From Watersipora subatra (lineage: Eukaryota > Bryozoa > Gymnolaemata > Cheilostomatida > Watersiporidae), in contig NC_088708.1 in NCBI RefSeq assembly GCF_963576615.1, positions 59,445,196-59,509,195 of the forward strand: DNA of 64,000 nt, in the 5' to 3' direction. Every line of letters starts with the position of its first letter. Within the stretch, counting starts at the first letter, position 1. Positions 1 through 13,700 of the stretch are shown one piece after another. Position numbers and translations under genes: made by a program. The notes under the pieces were generated by a model that was not told the origin of the DNA, ran no database searches, and saw nothing but the letters and a program-made list of their open reading frames with translations.

Positions 1-1785
1 GTATATATACATTTATATATAGTAGCATATAATATGTATATAGAATAGAGAGGCAAGCTTTTTGCCAGAAGCGCTGGTCACATTCATGTGTACTGCTGAG
101 CAGTTGAGCCATTTTAGGGTTAAAAAACCTCAAATGCAAATGAATTATCACAGACAAAAAAGAAAAGAAAAACCAACAAAATATTTTACAAAAATGTATA
201 TACATGTATATCGGAGTTCCATTAAAAGTCTAGCATTTGAGTGCTTGCGTCTCCTTTGTAAACCAAAAAGCCCTATATGTGTGGTATGCAACTAAATAAG
301 ATCATAGAAAACAAACTTAGTTTAATTTCTAGAATTAACTAAAAAGAGTGCTAAATGCACTATATTAATATACTACATTTAAAAATAATTACATACATGT
401 ACAATATCTGAATTCATTTCTGTATTCTGTGAGAGTAAGTATTATTAACAGTAAAACGTGCTATTAAAATAAAAGTAGGCGCAAGTTGTATTAACTGTTA
501 AAGTAATTATCAAGTATTCAAGTATCATTACCAGTATTGCAATAGATACACCGTGTTACATAAGTATGGTCTTGGAAGAGATTTACAAACTGTTCCTAAA
601 GTATCTTCCAGATCTGTTCAAATTTATTGGCCATTGCCAGAAGAAAATCATTTCATGAGCCCATTCGTACATGGTTCAACAGCTGAATGTCAAGACATTC
701 AGAGAAGTAAACTCAATGTTTGGTGACTAGTAGCAGCTTTGCTGACCGGTGATTAATTGTAATTTAAGAGAAAAACGTTGATGTGTGCTAACTACATGTA
801 ACTGCTTCCGTAGGAATAGAAGAAGAAAACTGTGAGCTCCCTACCAGTAAAATTTGAGCTTTAGCAGCGTGCAGCTTTCGTCACTTAAAATTTATGATAG
901 CTACAGGTAAGCTCTTTAATAATAAACCGAAAAAAATAATACAATACCGTTATGCTTATAGACGGCCTGTCTTATAGCGTATATATTTTTGTAAATATTC
1001 TGCTTTTATGGTTATCTTACTTTGCATCGTCGCCTTTTTCTATTCCATGGCTAGCGAACTGACGATGTAAAACGAGGGTACTACCAAAACAAAAAGCATA
1101 AATCAATATGAGTAAATGCATATAACGGAAACAAATACTTGTCACTCTTTAACACGGCTAAAAAAACACACATCATTTTTAAAGAGGAGGATGGGACGAG
1201 GTGGCTTGTGTACCGGCGAACTACCAAACCATGTTGAGGAAACGTAATGCAACTTATTTTAAAATTCAATAAGCTATTCTCACGACAGTCAATCTCACAC
1301 AAAATTTCTAAATATAACTGTACTAACGATAAAAACGGTTCGTCTATATATGGGTTGAATGAAGCATGTAAAATTGCATTACAACTCGACTTGACCAAAA
1401 GTAGAAGTAAAGCGAAACCTAGACTTATTGGTCTGCGGGTTTAGGATGAATTACGATTATCCAATGAAAATCTGGCTAGAAAGACGCCGCCCAATTGTTC
1501 GACTCACTATAAAATAGCAATGATTACTAACTACAAATACTATTTTGTGCAAAATAATCACTTAAGACCTCCTTGCGCTTTCGTTATACTAGCGCGAACT
1601 TCCATAGAACCAACACACTCGCAATAGTTATGTAATAACCCTTTACGCCCGTCTGCCAAAATCGTAAATTGCGCAGCTATCTTCCCAATACTAAAGGTCA
1701 TTCCCGTGTTACAACCCATTAGTCATTAATTTTAGCATCAATGAATTATGCTTGTGACTAACAATCACACATATTTTCAAAGAAA
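1..1785. other. Upstream flank of the Rab gene; no gene recognised
   Basis: No exon of a recognisable protein was found here on either strand. The open frames are short and have no family-like motifs. The promoter and 5' UTR of the Rab gene should lie at the right end, since its coding start is at 1786, but I see no clear TATA box or initiator that fixes the transcription start. Confidence 0.5.
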
Positions 1786-4700
1786 ATGACTATGCGTGAA
1801 ATTAAATTGTGCTTGCTAGGGGTAAGTATTTGCATGTTACATTATTTGTATACACAAATATTGATAAATTGATTCATGAATAAGGAAGTAAACTTTTCCT
1901 TACTAAGAACAGTGCCGTGCTGGGTTAAACATACCATTATTGTGTAGATTTAATGAAGTTTCCTTTTGACTTTGTAATAGTTTTTCTACTTTTGCGGTAA
2001 ATACACTCATTTTTAGAGACTTGTATGTATCCTTATCGCTATTTGAGCCGAGCTTCTGGAGTTTTGACTGTAGTCGTATTTTTCAACAAAGAGATGTATT
2101 AATAATTGAGCACCAAAAATAATATTTTGCAAAACCACCAATTCTCTATTGCAAATATTGTTAACACGTAATCTATTTAAGCTTTTTAATATTTCACTTA
2201 TCACAATCTTAAACAATGTTTTTGTGGTCATTATAATATTTTCAGCTTGCGTCGCTGCTCGTTTCAGTGCATTGGACGATGTTCTAAAGTTTAAATTGAG
2301 ACACGTGCTGTAAAGCATTCATTAAAAGTTCATACAAATTAGACATTGTTCATGCAAAAAGTTCATGCAAATTCATACAAATTAGACATTGTTTTCTACT
2401 AACCCGTCTCTTTGGATATGATTACCAATTGTCAGAACCAATCTGTTAACTTGTTCTTTTGTTCTATATCACCTTAATTTAGCTTTTCTAACTACTTTGC
2501 AATGACAGCTTTTACTAGTGAAAATGGTGGTTTTTATTCTACTGCCACTTTGCAAAGTTCTAGTTTCAGCAGTTCCTGTATTTCTGGATCCTGGTTCCTG
2601 GATCCCAGTTTTGCTTCTATGTTGGGTTTTGCTTTTGTACAACTACCCGTGGTTTAGTTCTTAAAATTTTTCAGTCAATAAACCTTTTCTGGTCAGCTAG
2701 CGGCACTTGTTCGGCATATTCGTCATCACAGTTAGCTAGGAGTCAGCCAGTGTCATCAGTACTACATTTTGGAACAATTTAAAACAAAATATCAGTCACC
2801 ACATTGTCTAAAAATACTATTTTTGCTGTGCACTTTTCTTTTTAAATTTTACACAAAAGTCTAGATAACATTGTCTCTAAGGGCCTCTTTGACCAAATTT
2901 GCAGCATATGATACCTTTTACAGGACAAACAATACTCTTGACAAGTTTTATGTATTGCCAATATATTTAGGCCTAAGTATTTTCATATGTGACGCATTGC
3001 GCTCAATTCTACTGACTTGTCATATCTGGTAACATTATTTAGTGGCTGTTCTGCACAAACTAGCATGCAGTTATTCATCGCAATGAATAATTGTATGACC
3101 AACTTTTAGCTCGATTCAATCATAGAAATCACCAGATTCTGCATATCGAGTAGCCTAAAGATCAAACTGTTCCTTTCTAACTACGTAGGTTGCCCAAAGA
3201 ATTGTTTTGAAAAAAAAATTTTTTTTGAACCACAATAAAATCGGCCATTGCATTTTTTTTGCCATTTAGGTACGTTATTAGCTTTCTGTCTTGAGTTTGA
3301 CAGTCTTTACGTAAAGATCCAACCGATCTCATAGTCTATTACATAACATCGCATACTTTATTATGAAGGGAAGGGCAATAATGCAAAAAAGTTTTAACAT
3401 AGTAAATTTTAGATAAGCCTAGTTCAAAAGCATTACTGAAAATGTGTTGTTGGCGAATCACAACAGTGCAGTAACCATTTGTGAGATTCATTCGTGGGCA
3501 GTACACCGATCTGATGCTGGTAATGTTAGTTTGTAGTTTACAAAACCATATGGCTCATGTTGTGTCCTTAGCTGTAGTCACTCTTTTGTAACTAACTAGC
3601 TTGGTAGTAAATATAAATCATATCATATAGTTTCTAAATTATGAAACAGTGTAAACTATTATTATATGAAACTAAATTATCAAACTACGTGTAAAGCATA
3701 GTCTTGGTTTATCTCATAGTAAATTATTTTTGTAAATTCTGCACACAATTGTCTTTTTTAGAGATTTCCTGTTTAATTTAATACTAAATAATGATGTTTC
3801 TATAGGATTTTTTTATTTAATTATTTTTACTGGTAAATACCTTTTGATTTTTTTATTATGTTGCTGGATTTCAGTTTATCAATCATTTTCCTTTTAGTGA
3901 TTACGATCAGCCCGATTAAAATCGGTCTTTAGAATGAAAGCCCCTTCTCTAATGTTGACTGCATTGACTGCAGCTAGATCTTCTGGCCAGGAGGGGCCTG
4001 CTGGATAGTATAAGGGGGTTGTTGGTGGGAACACTTTATTTCCGACTGCTATGCTATGCTACTGCTATGCTGTAGTATGACTGTCTACTGTCATTAGGCG
4101 CAATGGGGATCCATTTTAATACCCTGTTTTTCCAATTATTTTTCTAAGTGTTAATTTTTACTGAAATTTTACCTTTTAAAAACTCCAATATTAGAGGTAT
4201 ATGTTTCAATTCCAGAGCAAAGTCTTTAGAATTTCAACATATTCTCATTTTGCACTGAATTGTTTTCTTATTTTTCTTCTCTCATATGTTCCATTGAGAG
4301 TCATGTTTCGTTAGGGATTCACCAACCATTGTAAAGTTCGAGAGACTAGGTGTTCTTCTTCTGTTACTCCTACGTTTCACTCTTTTGAGTTTAGATTTCT
4401 TCAATAGGCATTACATTTCTTTTGTAATGCCTATTGAGCTACATACAGCCTTCACAGGAGTTCAGATACTTCTGGAATGCTACACGCTTTCGTACGCATA
4501 AAATTATTGCAATATTAGTCTTGTTTTGACAGCATTCTCTTATATTCATTCTCATACAAACAAAAGTTTCTCGCCAGATATTCTCATATGCTTATTTGCT
4601 ACACTCTAGAAACCTTTACTACTTTAAGAGTCCTATAGATGCTCTCACTCCAAGTTACATCACACATTCTGCACACCTTTATGGCTGGTTTGGTTAAAAA

Positions 4701-7700
4701 TAAAGCTAGAAATGTTAACATCGATCACGCTGCAGTAGTCCTTTTTTTATTCCATTTCCTCGGAGGTAGCTTTACTAGACACAGTGAAAGTTGTCCTACT
4801 CACTTTGCAGTGATTACATATACACATTAGCTTTACAAGTAAATGGTGTTACAGTCTGCTATTTTAGTCTGCCTTTAGAATCTATAGGGTATTAAGTTTT
4901 ACACTCTTACTCACTAATTTAAATTGTTTCCAGGACACCAATGTAGGGAAAACGAGCGTTGTTCAGAGATTCGTTATGGATAGTTTCAAACCTGGTACAG
5001 AGACTACAATTGGGTGAGTCTTCCTAATGTGCTGGCTGAATACTTTATTCCAACGCAGTGACTGAGGGCTTTAACTGCTTGTGCATAGGCTGACAACTTC
5101 CAGATTCTAGCAATAATTAGTAGCGAGTGGGACCTGTAAAAATTTCATGGTTTTGTATTTTTTGTCTAGTTGCCACCCTTCAACACATGAAATTGACATG
5201 TTAGTCTTTGGTCGACCATTAACAAAACCCAGAGAAGTCCTTGTCGACTTTTCCCTAACTATTAACTTTCTACCATGTTTGCTTTTCCACACGGTTGCTT
5301 TCCCCTAGTTTTATGCGGTTTTTTTAGTTTTGAATCATGAATTTGCTCAGAGGATTCTTCAAGTATTTTGAGCAGCAAACAAATTGAAGGTCATTTATGT
5401 GAAGAAGGCTAATCAAATTTGGGTGAAACTATAAGGAGCCAATTGTTTCTGAGATATTATAATTTTTCCTATCTCCCTTCTCCTAATCCTGAAGAGCGTG
5501 ACACACGGCGAGCTACCATACATGCTCATACCCTGGCAGTCTAGTGTGCTATGAGTGACACACGGCGAGCTACCATACATGCTCATACTCTGGCAGTCTA
5601 GTGTGCTATGAGTGACACACGGCGAGCTACCATACATGCTCATACCCTGGCAGTCTAGTGTGCTATGAGTGATCATCAGGGTTCCTAATAAGACACAAAG
5701 AGTCACTACCTTCACAGTTATTATGAGACACTGGAAAGTGGTCGCTTGGCGCCGGTGTTAGTGTATTATTCTGTCAAACTGAACGGTGCAAGTTCAAGCT
5801 CAGCTTATGACATCTCGTTCTTGTATCTCCACCTGCAACTGTGGTTGAAGAGTGTGACACATACCGAACACACACGCTATCATATTAGCATGTAGATATT
5901 ACCAACCGATGGCTAGTAGATGAGAAGTGACTATACAAGCGATTCACCATTTCAGCGCTTGATTGACTATCTTTAGATGTTTCCTCAATATTTGTCATCG
6001 GTAATTGGACAGGTAGCCGCTACTTGTAGATCATGTCATTAGATATGTATGACTCATATAGCTATTTTTGTTTGATGTAGAGTAGATAACTCATAATGGG
6101 TGTGACATGACAAGGCTAGATAACTCAGATTACATTAAGGTAGAAGACAACTCTTCTGGGGTAGTGTGCGCTGTCACAAAAACAACTTTAGTTTGTGCAA
6201 TTTTTATAGTCAAAATAGCTTTTGCAAATAAGCTAAAGCAAAACTGATGAATGCACAGTTTTTATGGAGAGGAAAACTCTCAAAAGCAAAATTACTCGCT
6301 GTTAAAATTCTCTTATAGAAATGTAGGTAGCCTCAATAGAGTACTTGTACTGGCTACTAGCTCATTATGTGCATATTTAACTACAATAACAACAAAAGTA
6401 AATCATTGCCTCGGACTTTTACACGTTTTTATTAATTGTATTTTAGTATAAAAGTTGCATTTTATGGTATTGTTTTAGCAAAGCTTTATGTAAGGTAAAC
6501 ATTTTTATTTAAGTACCAATACACTATCAATTCTATCCATAATGACATAATGCTTAAATTATATCATTTACAGTAAAATCTAACAGAATTAAATGCATAA
6601 AACAGAACTCATTTTTATAAATTCTATATTACTTAAAAGAGGCTGTGACCTCCTCTAAACAATACATTCCGAGTCAGGATAACTACTTCACATAGACACA
6701 TAGACATAGTCTTGAACATCATTTTTAGTATGTTTTAATAAATTAGTATGTTTTAATATAACATGATTTTGTTATTTTTCCACAGAGCATCTTTCATGTC
6801 AAAGACACTATTGGTTGATGACAAGTCTTACAGGTACCAAATATGGGACACTGCAGGGCAGGAGAAGGTTAGCTCCATGTTTCCTTCAGTTTTATTTATT
6901 GTATGATTGCTGTGACAGTTGAGGTGATCAAAGTTCAAACTGAATAAATCATAAATATAAACATGGCTCATTTGCTGCTCAATTGATCAGATCATGTTTT
7001 TGATGTTGTGCGACTACTTGACAATCCTGGCCAACTTGACAAGTCAATCGAGTGACCGTGCTTCCTAATTGTTTGCATGTGTACAAACTTGGATGATAGC
7101 AAGGTTGTATTATAACTTTCATGTACGTAACTTTCATTGGAACTTTGTTGTGTTTATAGCCATACAGTTATTTCCTATGATATGTCAATACAGTAATACT
7201 TCAACTTACGAGTGCTCTAACGTACGAGAAACTTGAGATACGAGCCAGCTTTTAAGCAAGTTTTAGCACTAACATACAAACAATGTTTGAGATACGAGCA
7301 CGTGAGTCAGTCGCGAAGTGTGCCGGAGGTGTTTTATGAGAACAGCAGCACTCTGTATTTTTCAACTACTCAGGTTATACTTTGGTACCGTGTTTTTTGT
7401 GCGCAATTTTCAGTGCAGATTTATGTGAATTAAAAGTACGGTGCGTAGACCGAAAGCTTGCCAGTAAAATGAAAGATAATGGAAAGAAAAATCAAATGAT
7501 AACAATTGATATTAAACGGAAAATTATTGAAAAATATGCGAAATGTGTATGCGTGATTGAGCTAGCTCAGCAATATGACAGAAATACATCCACAATTATC
7601 AAACCGAAGGGTTATATTCAGGGCATTTAGTTTGCAAAAGGACTAACCATAGTTTCTAAACGACGCAGCGATCTTCACGACCGCTGATGGAGAGACTGCT

Positions 7701-10700
7701 CAGGCATTGGATAAAAGATAAACAATTGGCCGGTGACAGCGTAACTGAAACGATGTTTCAATAAAGGCGAAAAGGCCGGTGGTTAAAAGGCGAAAAGGCC
7801 TATGTGAAAAGGCCGGTGCTATCTATAAAAATTATAAAAATAGACTTTCGGACAAGTTGGCTAGTGGTCGTGCATTACCCCTTTGTGACGACACCAGTGT
7901 TCGTCCTAATCGCAACACGTTGAAAGGACGACAAAGGCAAACGTCCTTAGATAGGGTTATCTTAAAACGGCCGGCTAGTCGTGAAAGCGAAACAAAGGAA
8001 AAATTAGCTAACCAGCGAGAAACTTCCAACTACGAACGCCGAAATGTTAATTACGTTAAGTTGAAAATGAAAGTTTGCTTTTAGGTTTGCTTCTAAATTT
8101 GTCTTTTAAGACTTTAATAAAATCTAAATTTATTAAATTCAATTGTTGTAATGAAGGATAACACTTATATCTCCCTCCCTGGCAAATGCTAGCGTTAGCT
8201 GCTACTGTATGTATTTAATTTTACATTTTAATTAATCACATTTCCTTGCATTATTTTTTATTTGTTGCTTTTTGAAAGCATGTGGTAAGTTAGGACAATA
8301 ACCAACATGTTTTTTCTGTTACAATATCTTGTTTTGAGTGTTTATTTGCACTTTTTAGAGTATAGAAACCAATCAATATATATTTAATTGTTCTATATAT
8401 AAATAAATTGCACCAACATGCGAGTAAATTGACATACGAGCTCAGCCTCGGAACGCATTAAGCTCGTAAGTCGAAGTATGACTGTAATTGTTTCAATAAA
8501 AACTGCACTGATAAAACCTGGTATATTTTCAGTAAACTGTTAAATATTTCTATTAGAACTGTTACATATAATACACCATCAACTGTTTTTATTTAAACTT
8601 TTCTATATTTCTATTACGCTTTGAATATCTCTATGAAAAATTTTATCCAGTATATAACCATTAAAACTTTTGACGTTTGATTAAAACTATTGTATATCTA
8701 TTAAAACTGTTTCATATTTCTATTAAAACTGTTTATAAGTTTATTAAAACTGTGGCGACCCTTCTGACGAAATTAATTCTTTCTGGAAGCCTTTACAGAA
8801 ATATGTATAAATACATCTTGCCATATAAATATCCACAAAACTCTGACTCTATATATATATTTCTCAAAGTCCGTATGTCTGTCTGTTGGAAATCCGGCTA
8901 TAGCTATTATTAGAACAGCTGAGCTGTACAACAATAAAAACTCAAATTCATGGAATTTCATGGAAATTCATGGAATTCTTACTGCCATTGGAAGCCTAAC
9001 CTTATTAACTAGCTTAGTGGAGTTTCCATTGGCCATATGCCAGGCCACTAGCTTGAAAGTTACAGTTGTTTGACAAAGTTTTAAAACCTTTACAGTTGTT
9101 TTTATTTCTCTTTTAATTTATTTCAACTACACGACACACTTATCTTATGATATGTAGTTTGAAAGTTAGAATGGCAAATGTTGTTATATGTTAAATACAA
9201 ATCAATTTTCTGTCCAAAGACTCTTCTATTACACGGGCAACGCCGGGTGGCACAGCTAGTAGTTTTATAAATTATAATTACATGTAGTGGGTAAAACTTG
9301 TAACAAATACATATTAGAATTATATTGATACATAATACACATGAGAAAAAAAAATTAAGGAAATAAAAACTATGAATGGTATATTTGTTTGTCTACCTCT
9401 GGCGTTGGCCCTCTAAATGACGACAAATGTAAACAATAAAGAGTGAAAGGAGTAGTGGGGATTGTATTGTTGTCTTGGTTTTGTTTTACTCAGAATAAAT
9501 GTTTTTAGAAAATAAGTAAAAAAAATTATTTACATTCGCATGAACTGAAAAACTGCATGTCATTGTACAGAAAACACAGAACTTTAAATGCTAGATACTC
9601 TATGTTCTACTCTCTCTGGGACATACGACGACTCCAAATTATATCCAAATTATACAACAAGAGGAGGTGGCGTATGGATGACAGCTGAAAGAAAATAATG
9701 TACAAAATTGAACTCATTAAATTCAAAACATACATACTAAATTCAAAGTGAACGCACAATAAAATTAAAATGTCTTTATTTGTTTGTTTATTAGTGTTTT
9801 GCTTTTTCAAATAAACAAAACAAATGGGTTGATATATGGGCCTTTCTGGGTTTTATACATAGAAAAATCTTTTCCAAGTTGAAGCAAAATTTCTACGAAA
9901 ATAAATTTCCCAGCTTGGAACTTATGTAGTCTTTCGTTAGTAGACGTTTCACTGTATCTTTATGAGCTCATATATAGTTAATGGTAACACTGACTATATT
10001 CATGTTGTATTTAATTGAGCTGCTATGATTGCCGTAAAATCTTTGTTTATTACAGTACAGAGCCCTGGCTCCCATGTATTACAGAGGGTCAGCTGCGGCT
10101 ATCATTATGTATGATATAACGAATGAGGTGAGTCGTGTCTCTTCATCAGGTAATCCATATAAGTGAATGCAGTGAAACTGCATACAGAGATAAATTAAAT
10201 GGAGGGTTTTTAGTGCCTCAGTCTTACTGGTTAATGAAGGTTGATGACTTCAACCTGTACTCTGCACACCAGTATTTCTATGTTGTGCATAGACTGCACA
10301 CCAGTATTTCTATGTTGTGCATAGACTGCACACAAGTATTTCTATGTTTTGCATAGACTACACACAAGTATTTCTATGTTGTGCATAGACTGCACACAAG
10401 TATTTCTATGTTTTGCATAGACTGCACACCAGTATTTCTATTTTTGCATAGACTACACACAAGTATTTCTATGTTGTGCATAGACTGCACACAAGTATTT
10501 CTATGTTTTGCATAGACTGCGCACAAGTATTTCTATGTTGTGCATAGACTGCACACAAGTATTTCTATGTTGTGCCTAGACTGCACACCAGCATTCACAT
10601 ATTGATTGATATATACATACAGTTCATCTTCCTGTTACCATGTTTCTAACTGTATAAAGGATACCAGAGAATTCTACTCATGATCAACCCAGCATACAAA

Positions 10701-13700
10701 TTTAAGTTGAGGTCATATATTGCTATCACCTCCTCCCTGCAGAAACTACACTTCTCTTCCTCTATTTAGAAAATATGGTACTATTAAAAACATTTTGCTT
10801 ATTGATTACTCTTTTACTAATCTAGCTCTATAGTTTAGATTTTTTAACTTTGGTTTCCCATACTTTTTTAATACTTTATTGGCAATGTGCAATGCATTTA
10901 TTATAATGCATTTGTTATAATGCATTTATTATAATGCATTTATTATAATATATTTATTGTAATGCATCTATTATAATGCATTTATTATAATAAATTTATT
11001 ATAATGCATTCATTATAATACATTTATTATAATGCATTTATTATAATACATTTATTATAATGCATTTATTATAATGCATTTATTATAATGCGTTTATTAT
11101 AATGCATTTATTATAATGCGTTTATTATAATGCATTTATTATAATGCATTTATTATAATGCATTTATTATAATACATTTATTATAATGCATTTATTATAA
11201 TGCATTTATTATAATGCATTTATTATAATGCATTTATTATAATGCGTTTATTATAATGCATTTATTATAATGCATTTATTATAATGCCAACTGTAATTGT
11301 TTGTCTTATTTATTATGGAGTTGTCATACGTTTTTGAGCTGTAGGACAAATCGCTATGCATTCTTATGGAAATATTTGCTCTTGCGCTCTAACCAAATCT
11401 TCATATTAGTTACGGTAACAATGTATGCAGAGGTTTGACTATGCGCTAACAAGTTATGTCATTCTCACTGATTGGAAGGGTACCACAACTCCAGCTACCA
11501 TCAACTACTTCAATATTGTATGGGCGTGAGCTGGTCCTCGGTTCAATCCTAGCTGTTGAGCTGGTTTCCAAGGTAACCATGCGCTGACCCAAGGGAATCT
11601 TTAACTACTAACTACTAGCTAAATTGTTTTTAGGAGTCATTTAGAGGAGTGAAAAGCTGGATAAAAGAGCTTAGGGAAAAGGGTCCAAAAAGTATAGTAT
11701 TAGCGATAGCTGGAAACAAAATAGACCTTGAAGATCAACGAGAAGTTTCTACCGAAGGTAGCTATAGATGCCTGTTGCCAGCTTGTCTGGTATGGTACAA
11801 TATAATGTTGCCCTGATGCCTGAGTTCTGACTTCAGTTTTAGCCTGCATATAAAAATGACGTTGGTAAAGGTATCCTACACTCGCTTTAAAGTATAAAAA
11901 CCGCAGGGAATTTTGTTACTGTGTTCAGTGTGGCGCAAGTGCTCTAGGCTTAGCGAAAAAAGGCTATAAGACATGTGAGACAAGTTGGCGGCGAGGTGAA
12001 TTGATTTATCTCTATTGGTAACCGATCATGCAGTCATCGATTTACTTCAACACGCCTGTCTTCCTAGGAAATAAACAAACTTTTTGCTCGTATTTTGCGT
12101 CTGTTTCATGAAAAATGAGAAGCACAAACTTAAATAACAGATTGAAAAATTAAACATTAACGGATTCCCAGTTAGTAAAATAAATTGTGCGTAATCGATA
12201 TTATAAATTTTCATTATTGCATTAGAGCAGATCACAGCGACTGACCATGAGCGTCTACCTTGAGTGTTTCAATAAATTTTTTCCAGAATTATTTTTGTCG
12301 TCGGAGTTGGTTAGATTGTACAAACTTGGTCGCTTTCTCACCACTTGACTAAACCTTCCGATATACTGCGTTATTCTCTAGATACGGTGCGGTTGATAGG
12401 TGTTTTTTATCGATTAAGTAATTGGTGAGCGTCACGCCTACTATCATTTGCTGAAAGTAGAGCGAGTGGGCTGAGCGAGACTTGCTCCTGTTCACGTAGG
12501 ATGTTCGCTCGTGATAATGCTCAAATACTCGCTAGCTCGTTTGTACCTTTATCGATGTTTTGATTTTCTATATATATATATATGGTTTTCTACTTTTTGT
12601 AGAAGCTGCGGACTATTGCAGTCAAGTAGGTGCCATTTTCATAGAAACAAGTGCTCTCACAGCCGCTGGGGTAAACCAGTTATTCACAGATATTAGTAAG
12701 TATTTTATATACTCAACTATGTGATATGCCATAACTTCATCATTAGTAATAGTATGTCTGTGTGTATGTATGTCTGCGAATTCTATCGTTTGTCTACATT
12801 GTTTTGTACATTTTTAATTTTTTCATGTAGAAAGAGTGTTCACTATAAAGGCAGACTTGTGCACTTGAAAGCATTTGCGGTATAATCTCAAGGCATTGTT
12901 AATTTATTACATTAAAGAAGCGAGCTGACTTCTTGCTCATAATATCCTGTTCGCTTGTCGCTATAGTTCTTTTGACTCGGAAGTCAAAGACCTATTTATA
13001 GTTTAGCATTCATAAACTGGTTCAAATGTAGTCGATAGCGATTATATAGTAAGATTTGTTAAACAATCTTATGGTGTGAGTGTACTGTAAGGAGAGCGAG
13101 TTAACTCTTTTGGCACACTAGTAATCCATTTCAGAATGGCTATATAGCTGTGAGCAATAGTTTTTCAACAAAATACTTTCCTGTATTTGTATATACATGT
13201 AGCAATGAAACACTCTGTCATTAATTTGTGAAAGTGTTTAAACTCTCAACACTTACTCAGTGTTATGTAACACTTACTCAGTGTTACATGACTTTCTAGT
13301 AATTAATGTTAAAATATTGTCTTTAGATTTTGTTATGCAGTATTTGTATCTTTATTCAGTCACTGATTACAAACTAAATTCTTTATTTGTCTTATTTAAT
13401 ATTTATTCTTTTTATAAACAACCATTTTCAGCAAACGTAGAACTTCTGCAAATACGATTTTCATAATTGTCATCGGCATTTGGTTGATGTGGCAATTTAT
13501 TTATCTGAACACATTTAGCTAAATATGGTTGCTGACTTTCACAATGGATTTACTAGGCTATAGATCCAGAACAAATTTATCATATGAAAAACCCGTGGCA
13601 ACAGCGGGTTGACAGTTTAGTTGGTCTAAATTTGGGTGTAAACTTCAGAGGACATGCGATTCTTCCATATTATTATTATATTCTTCAAGTAACTCTTTTC

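Noticed and set aside
5413-5715. Minus-strand 100-aa frame with three internal repeats
   Set aside because: Product of the 57-bp tandem repeat in Rab intron 2.
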